Assembly: GCF_029784135.1 (NCBI RefSeq)
Contig: NC_073744.1
Location: forward strand, 9,726,929-9,790,928
Source of the DNA: Toxorhynchites rutilus septentrionalis
Lineage: Eukaryota; Arthropoda; Insecta; Diptera; Culicidae
Direction: 5' to 3'
Length of the DNA stretch: 64,000 nt
The position numbers and the translations under genes are program-made. Under the pieces are notes generated by a model. The model was not told where the DNA came from and searched no databases. It saw only the letters and a list, made by a program, of their open reading frames with translations. Shown here piece after piece: positions 58,276-64,000 of the stretch (positions are counted from its first letter, which is position 1; each line of letters begins with the position of its first letter).

Positions 58276-58490
58276 TTCCTTTTTATTATTTTTACCAAAA
58301 AAAGTGAATTATTTATAAGAGATAAGGTGAATTACCAATAGAAAACAGAGTGAATTATTAACAAAACACAAAGTGAACTATCAACAGAAAAAAGTGAATT
58401 ATCAACAAAAAAAATAAGTGAACCATTAATAAGGAATAAAGTATACTTAGTGTTACCACAATTTTAACAAAAAAAAATAAACGTTACGAT

Positions 58491-59180
58491 ATGGCTCGCA
58501 ACATGCAAGAGCAACATATCGAGGATTTGCGAATTCAAATTAGAGACTTAGCTCAACATGTGGCTAACCGGGATGCAGAACTTGCTCAGGTTAGAGCCCA
58601 AACTGCGCAAGCGGAACAGCTTGCACAAGCAGCACAACATTTGGCTAATGTGCTTCAGGCACCAGCTAACAACGTTGGGAGAACGGAGATGATTTTAAAA
58701 TCACTCCAAACCCCACAAATCATAAGGGATATACCTTGTTTCGACGGAAATCCCGTTAAGCTGAACTCTTTTATAAGAGCAATAGACAACATAATGCCAT
58801 TGCTCAATGAAGTTGAGGGGACGTGTGTGTACAATGTGTGGATTCAGGCTGTTCGCACAAAGATCACAGGCGAAGCCGACAATATATTGGAGCTTTATGG
58901 CACCAATTTGAATTGGGCAGAGATAAAACAAAATCTCATCACCTACTATAGCGACCGACGAGACGAAGTGTCTCTCACTCGCGATCTTTTTAAAAGTACA
59001 CAAACCCACAATGTAGAAGACTTCTACAGTAAAGTCTCACACACAATTTCATTACTGATCAATAATCTCAACATTACTGAGAACAACGAGGCAGTAATAT
59101 CCTCTAAAAAAGAATTTTTAAATGAAGAAATAGATGATATAAATTTTCAAGTTTCCCCAGAATCACCACCAGAAACATAA
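58491..59180 (+). CDS. gag: Gag with internal deletion (gypsy element 2)
   Basis: 229 residues against 384 in element 1. The N-terminal Gln/Ala-rich helix and capsid-like region (FDGNPVKLNSFIRAIDN, YYSDRRDEVSLTRDLF) are present. Then at about codons 200-205 the sequence jumps directly to the acidic C-terminus (EEIDDINFQVSPE), which aligns with the last 25 residues of element 1 Gag. About 155 residues, including the Asn/Ser-rich linker, are missing with the frame kept. The pol overlap and slippery site survive. A Gag this short may not assemble. Confidence 0.85.
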   Translation: MARNMQEQHIEDLRIQIRDLAQHVANRDAELAQVRAQTAQAEQLAQAAQHLANVLQAPANNVGRTEMILKSLQTPQIIRDIPCFDGNPVKLNSFIRAIDNIMPLLNEVEGTCVYNVWIQAVRTKITGEADNILELYGTNLNWAEIKQNLITYYSDRRDEVSLTRDLFKSTQTHNVEDFYSKVSHTISLLINNLNITENNEAVISSKKEFLNEEIDDINFQVSPESPPET

Positions 59181-62100
59181 TAAACAATAATTATTTACCC
59201 TATGTCCAATTAAACACAAAATTTGGCAATTTGAAGCTCCTTGTTGATACAGGGGTAAACAAAAATTATATTGATCCTTCTTTAATTGACCCAGCTTCCA
59301 TAGAGTACACTACTCCATCTATTGTCAAAAGTGTACATGGAACTAATAAAGTTGATCAATTTGTAAAATTCTCGCCTTTCAAAGGAAGATTACCATTAAC
59401 TTTTTATCTCTACAAATTTCATTCATTCTTTGATGGACTTATCGGGTACGAATCCCTGAGCGATTTGAAAATTGATATAATGACTTCATCAAACAAACTA
59501 CAATTTCCTAACTGTACGATACCCATGAGGAAAAAATATCCAGATTCATACACAGTAAGCGTTAATGCTGGAGAACAAATTGGTTTAACATTTCCTACTA
59601 ATATTGCGAATGGAGATTTCTTTGTAGAACGAGAATTACCGTTAACTGAAGAGATAGCTGTAATTCCCGGAATTTACCATGCTGAAAATAATATAGCAAC
59701 TGTAATGGTCGAAAATAAAAGCCAAGATGTCGCAAAAATTAACCCAAACAGACCTGTGTTCGGAGAGATAAATAATTTTGAAATACAATCAAAATACGAA
59801 AAACCAACTGAGAATTATTCAAAAGGAAAATTACAGGCTCAACTACGACTTGACCACCTGAATCAAGAAGAACGTAATAGGCTCTGTAAAATTATTTCAC
59901 AATTTGAAAATATATTTCATCAAGAAGACAAGATTTTAACCTTCACCAACGGAATGAAGCACACTATCAAAACAAAAGATGATGTACCAGTTCATTCAAA
60001 ATCATACCGGTATCCTTTCTGTCACAAGGAAGAGGTACAACGGCAGATTTCAAAAATGCTGGATCAGGGCATCATCAGGCATTCAAACAGTCCTTGGTCA
60101 TCCCCAGTGTGGGTTGTACCGAAAAAGGAAGATGCCTCAGGACAAAGAAAATGGCGTTTAGTTATCGATTATCGGAAACTAAACCAAAAAACCATTGAAG
60201 ACAGGTATCCTATACCAAACATAAGTGATATATTAGACAAGTTAGGTAGATGTCTGTATTTCACCACGCTTGATCTCGCTTCCGGATTTCATCAAATTGA
60301 AGTCTGTGAAGAGGACATACCTAAAACCGCATTCAGCGTCGATTATGGGCACTACGAGTTTCTGCGTATGCCTTTTGGGCTGCGAAACGCTCCATCCACT
60401 TTCCAGAGAGTGATGGATAATACACTTAGGGAACACATTGGAAAAATTTGTCTCGTCTACATGGACGATATTATTGTGTTTTCTACAAGTCTTCAAGAAC
60501 ATTTGGAAAACTTGAAGAAAATCTTCAGTTGTCTACAAGAATACAACATGAAGATTCAATTAGACAAAAGTGAATTTCTTCAGAAAGAAGTCGCGTTTTT
60601 AGGACATATCGTTACACCGGAAGGCGTAAAACCGAATCCTAACAAAATTGATGCGATAACGAAATGGCCCATTCCCAAAACTGAAAAGGAATTACGCGGA
60701 TTTCTAGGAGTTTTGGATTACTACCGCAAATTTATAAAGGACTTTGCGAAAATTGCAAAGCCCTTAACAAATTGTTTGAGAAAAGGAGAAGGCATAAAAC
60801 ATTGCCATGAATTTATCAACGCATTCGAGAAATGTAAAAATATCCTCACGAGTAGTTCAATTTTACAATACCCCGACTTCAATAAAACCTTTATTTTGAC
60901 AACCGACGCATCGAATCATGCAATCGGCGCGGTTATATCCCAAGGCACTGTTGGCAGTGACAAGCCTGTAGCATTTGCTTCTCGTACCTTGACAAAATCA
61001 GAGGAAAATCTTTCCACAATCGAGAAAGAACTCCTAGCTATTTGGTGGGGATGTAAATATTTTAGACCGTATCTTTTTGGCAGAAAATTTGTTTTATACA
61101 CAGATCACCAGCCACTTACATATGGTTTAAATCTAAAAACTCCAAACAGCAAACTTATTAGATGGAGACTCGATCTAGAGGAATATGATTACGAAATCAA
61201 ATATAGACCAGGTAAACAAAACACGGTAGCAGACGCTCTATCACGTATCATTCCTGAAGAAATAAATATTAATGAGAACGACGACAATAATTCTGACGCC
61301 GCAACCGCTCATTCTGCTGACACAGATGATAGCGAATTTGTACCAATGACCCTTCGACCTTTAAACGTTTTTTCGAACCAGATCATTCTTCAGATAAGTG
61401 AGCAAGAAGAGGAAAAATTGGAAGAAATTTTTCCAAGAGTTTTCAGGCGAACCATTTCAAAATGGATGTTTGGTGTACCAGCCTTAATTAAAATTTTTAA
61501 AGAATACATGAACCCAAAACAAATCAACTGTATTTTGTGTCCAGACTCTTTAATCCCATCAATCCAGGTAGTATACAAAAATTATTTTAGCAGGAATAAA
61601 ATATTAAAAGTTAAAATTTCACAATTATTACTAAAAGACGTCAAAACCCCAGAAGAACAAAATGACCTCATAAGAGAGACCCATGAACTATCCCACCGAG
61701 GAATTCAAGAAAATTTCAAGGAAATGACAAGGAAATATTACTTTCCAAAAATGAAACAAAAACTTAGACGATTCATCATACTTTGCGAAGTATGCAATAA
61801 AAATAAATATGAACGTGCACCATATAAAATCAAACAAGGAGAAACCCCAATACCAAAGGCACCTTTAGAAATTATTCATCTCGATATATTCATATCCCAA
61901 CCAGATATGTTCATGTCAGTAGTCGAAAAATTCTCAAGATTTGCCGTTATTTTACCACTAAAGAGTAGGAATATACAAGACATCAGGGGAACACTTTTGA
62001 AATATTTTAGCACTCACGGTAAACCTCAACTCATCGTCTCAGACAATGAGCCAGCCATGAAGTCAATCGAAGTGAGAGGACTTCTAGAAGACCTAAGAAT

Positions 62101-62614
62101 ACAAACATATTTTACACCAGTCAATCATAGCGAGACGAATGGGATTGTGGAAAGATTCCATAGTACTCTCGCCGAGATTTTCAGATGTATCAAGGATAAG
62201 TATAATTACCTAAGTAGTAAAGAAGTTTACAAAATTGCTTGCACTTTATACAACGGTACAATACATAGCGCAACCAACTTGAAACCAAGAGAAATCTTTT
62301 TCGGTATAAAAGATGGCGAAGAAAGGCCACTTGAAATGGAGAAAATTATTGAAAATCGTAACAAAATTTACGATGACGTTATTTTAGAACTTGATAAAAC
62401 TCAGAAAAGAAACATAAATCAACATAACAAAAACCGCGAAAATGCCCCCGTGTTGCGAGAAAACGACAAAATTCATCATAAAGTGCAAGGAATTAAATGT
62501 AAAACGAAAAATAAATTCGATGCGGTTCAAGTCGTTGAGGATAGAATCAAGACATTCATAGATGATTCGAACCGTAGATTACATAAATCAAATCTAAAGA
62601 GAATTAGAAAGTAA
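59138..62614 (+). CDS. pol: Pol polyprotein (gypsy element 2)
   Basis: The open frame runs from 59138 in the -1 frame relative to gag, with no ATG at its start, to TAA at 62614, so synthesis as Gag-Pol by frameshifting is expected. Motifs in order: LLVDTGVNKNY (protease), MPFGLRNAP and YMDDIIVFS (reverse transcriptase), TTDASNHAIG and TDHQPL (RNase H), HRGIQ with CEVCNKNK (integrase zinc-binding), then HLDIF, VSDNEPAM and NGIVERFHSTL (integrase core). About 1130 residues of intact frame. It is overall similar to element 1 but diverged throughout, so not a recent copy of it. Confidence 0.92.
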   Translation, partial: YKFSSFPRITTRNIINNNYLPYVQLNTKFGNLKLLVDTGVNKNYIDPSLIDPASIEYTTPSIVKSVHGTNKVDQFVKFSPFKGRLPLTFYLYKFHSFFDGLIGYESLSDLKIDIMTSSNKLQFPNCTIPMRKKYPDSYTVSVNAGEQIGLTFPTNIANGDFFVERELPLTEEIAVIPGIYHAENNIATVMVENKSQDVAKINPNRPVFGEINNFEIQSKYEKPTENYSKGKLQAQLRLDHLNQEERNRLCKIISQFENIFHQEDKILTFTNGMKHTIKTKDDVPVHSKSYRYPFCHKEEVQRQISKMLDQGIIRHSNSPWSSPVWVVPKKEDASGQRKWRLVIDYRKLNQKTIEDRYPIPNISDILDKLGRCLYFTTLDLASGFHQIEVCEEDIPKTAFSVDYGHYEFLRMPFGLRNAPSTFQRVMDNTLREHIGKICLVYMDDIIVFSTSLQEHLENLKKIFSCLQEYNMKIQLDKSEFLQKEVAFLGHIVTPEGVKPNPNKIDAITKWPIPKTEKELRGFLGVLDYYRKFIKDFAKIAKPLTNCLRKGEGIKHCHEFINAFEKCKNILTSSSILQYPDFNKTFILTTDASNHAIGAVISQGTVGSDKPVAFASRTLTKSEENLSTIEKELLAIWWGCKYFRPYLFGRKFVLYTDHQPLTYGLNLKTPNSKLIRWRLDLEEYDYEIKYRPGKQNTVADALSRIIPEEININENDDNNSDAATAHSADTDDSEFVPMTLRPLNVFSNQIILQISEQEEEKLEEIFPRVFRRTISKWMFGVPALIKIFKEYMNPKQINCILCPDSLIPSIQVVYKNYFSRNKILKVKISQLLLKDVKTPEEQNDLIRETHELSHRGIQENFKEMTRKYYFPKMKQKLRRFIILCEVCNKNKYERAPYKIKQGETPIPKAPLEIIHLDIFISQPDMFMSVVEKFSRFAVILPLKSRNIQDIRGTLLKYFSTHGKPQLIVSDNEPAMKSIEVRGLLEDLRIQTYFTPVNHSETNGIVERFHSTLAEIFRCIKDKYNYLSSKEVYKIACTLYNGTIHSATNLKPREIFFGIKDGEERPLEMEKIIENRNKIYDDVILELDKTQKRNINQHNKNRENAPVLRENDKIHHKVQGIKCKTKNKFDAVQVVEDRIKTFIDDSNRRLHKSNLKRIRK
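59141..59147 (+). promoter_or_regulatory. Putative -1 frameshift heptamer, gag/pol (element 2)
   Basis: A AAT TTT in the gag frame. The pol frame opens at 59138 and overlaps gag to 59180, 43 nt, exactly as in element 1. Confidence 0.7.
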
Positions 62615-62619
62615 CATAA

Positions 62620-62641
62620 TCTTCTTACTCATTTCAGAATC
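62620..62641 (+). promoter_or_regulatory. Env splice acceptor (gypsy element 2)
   Basis: Pyrimidine-rich CTTCTTACTCATTTCAG ends at 62637, four bases before the env ATG. Pairing with the donor at 58269 would remove gag and pol. Confidence 0.7.
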
Positions 62642-64000
62642 ATGCAGCCGATTCCATATGTCATCATCTCATTTACCCTCACGTCGATGATCCTATCCCA
62701 ATCCATACAAATACAGGACCTTTCGACTAACCCTGGACTTTTGACAATACGGACTAAATCCACTCTTATAAAAAACGGACACTATCATGTTTATCATGAA
62801 ATAGACCTTAGACAATACCAACCACTACTTGACCGACTACAGACTATCATAACTGGACTAAAATCATTTTCAAACATTCAAGATATTGCCCAAATGTTGT
62901 TCGTTAAGTACGATGAAATTACAAACATTTATGAAAATCTTTTTCCAAAAAATAGAAATAGAAGAGGAGCTTTTAATTTCTTAGGTTCTACTTTAAAATT
63001 GATAACAGGAAATTTAGATCAGGATGATTTAGATAGGATTCATTCAGAAATTGAGCAACTCAAATCAGGTAATAGAGCATTAAACAATGAAAACAACCTA
63101 CAAGCCACAATAAATGAAAAACTTCAAAATAGACTCAACAGAATTATCCAATCAATAAACGACCAACAAACAAAAATTATGAAACAAATAATTTCAAACA
63201 GACAAACAATGTTAGACATACAAAATCATAATCAAAACTTCACATCAATTGTAAAAATTTTAAAAATATCATTCCACTTAGATCAAATTCATTACCACCT
63301 AGACAGTATTTTCGAAACTATACAACTCGCAAAACTCAACACAATATCAAGAAGATTCCTAGAACCAGAAGAACTGAAGTTTATTGTAAAACAGTTAGAA
63401 AAACAAAACATAACTCTTTTAAATTCAGAACAAGCTTACGAATTTTTAAGCATCAAGACTCTATTCAGAAATTCTAAACTATATTTTGTAATCTTGATAC
63501 CGATTGTCGAACCAGAGCTTTTCAACGAGTTACTTTTGGAGGCACTTCCAATCAACAACGCATCACTGAAACTTCAATCAAACACGGCGATAGTAGGTGT
63601 CAACTCCACATTTCTTCTCAAAGGTACATGTCAACTTGTAGAGCAGAACACCCTTTGTGATCGTAGAGACCTCATTGACGTATCCAAAGATGAATGTTAC
63701 TCCCGAATTTTAAGAGGATTTTCTGGCAAATGCGTTTTTACAAACTATTCAGATACAGATGTCAAACGTATAACTGACTACCACATCATGCTCAAAGATG
63801 TTAAAGCAGCAATCATGCATACAGATTGTCAACTCTCAGACAGAGTACTTCAAGGAACTTTCCTAATTTACTTCTCTAATTGCACAGTTACCATAAATGA
63901 TGTGAGCTACAGCAGTAGAGAATCATACAGCAAACAAACCCCACTTATATTACCCCTAGATGGATTAAATATTGAGAAGACCGCCTTCGAGTCTAACATA
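62642..64000 (+). CDS. env: Env glycoprotein, C-terminus outside window (gypsy element 2)
   Basis: ATG at 62642, open for 453 codons to the end of the window. The N-terminal signal peptide begins MQPIPYVIISFTLTS. A furin-like RNRR site near residue 100 is followed by GAFNFLG and GNLDQDD, the fusion-peptide signature of errantivirus envelopes shared with element 1. Long helical Gln/Asn-rich segments and several cysteines follow. The transmembrane anchor is expected beyond the window. Unlike element 1, the start codon lies in the env exon itself. It is expected on the membrane as a fusion glycoprotein. Confidence 0.88.
   Translation, partial: MQPIPYVIISFTLTSMILSQSIQIQDLSTNPGLLTIRTKSTLIKNGHYHVYHEIDLRQYQPLLDRLQTIITGLKSFSNIQDIAQMLFVKYDEITNIYENLFPKNRNRRGAFNFLGSTLKLITGNLDQDDLDRIHSEIEQLKSGNRALNNENNLQATINEKLQNRLNRIIQSINDQQTKIMKQIISNRQTMLDIQNHNQNFTSIVKILKISFHLDQIHYHLDSIFETIQLAKLNTISRRFLEPEELKFIVKQLEKQNITLLNSEQAYEFLSIKTLFRNSKLYFVILIPIVEPELFNELLLEALPINNASLKLQSNTAIVGVNSTFLLKGTCQLVEQNTLCDRRDLIDVSKDECYSRILRGFSGKCVFTNYSDTDVKRITDYHIMLKDVKAAIMHTDCQLSDRVLQGTFLIYFSNCTVTINDVSYSSRESYSKQTPLILPLDGLNIEKTAFESNI

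Larger units (their letters stand above)
57729..64000 (+). mobile_element. Second Ty3/gypsy errantivirus-like element, 3' end outside window
   Basis: A presumed 5' LTR, a primer-binding site, then gag, pol and env on the plus strand. The same family as 43949-51397 but clearly diverged in protein sequence. Gag is internally deleted; pol and the visible part of env are open. The 3' LTR is not in the window, so LTR age and target duplication cannot be judged. Confidence 0.88.

Overview
The window looks like mosquito (Culicidae, Aedes-like) nuclear DNA. It is AT-rich and intron-bearing, carries insect clip-domain serine protease genes, and is dominated by transposons, including DD37E mariner relatives of a type best known from mosquitoes. 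The species call is inference from families recognised by eye; no search was run.

Layout. 0-8.8 kb: no convincing coding gene; a GC-richer stretch (660-3120) that could be noncoding 5' exon material, then repeats including a 1.4-kb fold-back element. 8.8-15.65 kb: an almost full-length I-clade LINE, bounded by an 11-bp target-site duplication and split in its endonuclease by an apparently intact DD37E mariner. 15.7-21.6 kb: repeat debris. 21.6-25.1 kb: two DD37E transposons in inverted orientation, one intact and one frameshifted. 25.6-30.5 kb: a 5'-truncated second copy of the I-like LINE carrying three nested insertions. 32.2-34.2 kb: a small clip-only gene, then a 657-bp tandem duplication at the edge of a palindrome.

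The dominant structure is a near-identical palindrome from 33653 to 56260. Outer arms of about 4.8 kb (33653-38483 and 51430-56260) have equal length. A (TA)n tract separates them from shorter inner arms (38565-39834 and 42598-43861), and a 2.8-kb unique spacer lies at the centre. Each arm carries one complete four-exon clip-domain protease gene (CLIPC-like, 375 aa) and two copies of a repeat derived from a replication-dependent histone H4 gene. The repeat retains a degenerate H4 start, a histone-type promoter and, in the larger copies, a perfect histone mRNA 3' stem-loop. A Ty3/gypsy errantivirus-like element (43949-51397) with apparently identical 383-bp LTRs sits inside the TA tract of the right arm only, so it inserted after the palindrome formed. 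Its gag, pol and env are open.

56.3-64 kb: a decayed DD37E transposon, then a second errantivirus-like element running off the window end. It has intact pol and open env but an internally deleted gag. Both gypsy elements share an A AAT TTT slippery heptamer in a 43-nt gag/pol overlap, and both show splice sites suited to a subgenomic env mRNA. The cellular genes supported here are the two CLIPC-like copies and the clip-only gene, all predicted secreted parts of the haemolymph immune protease network.
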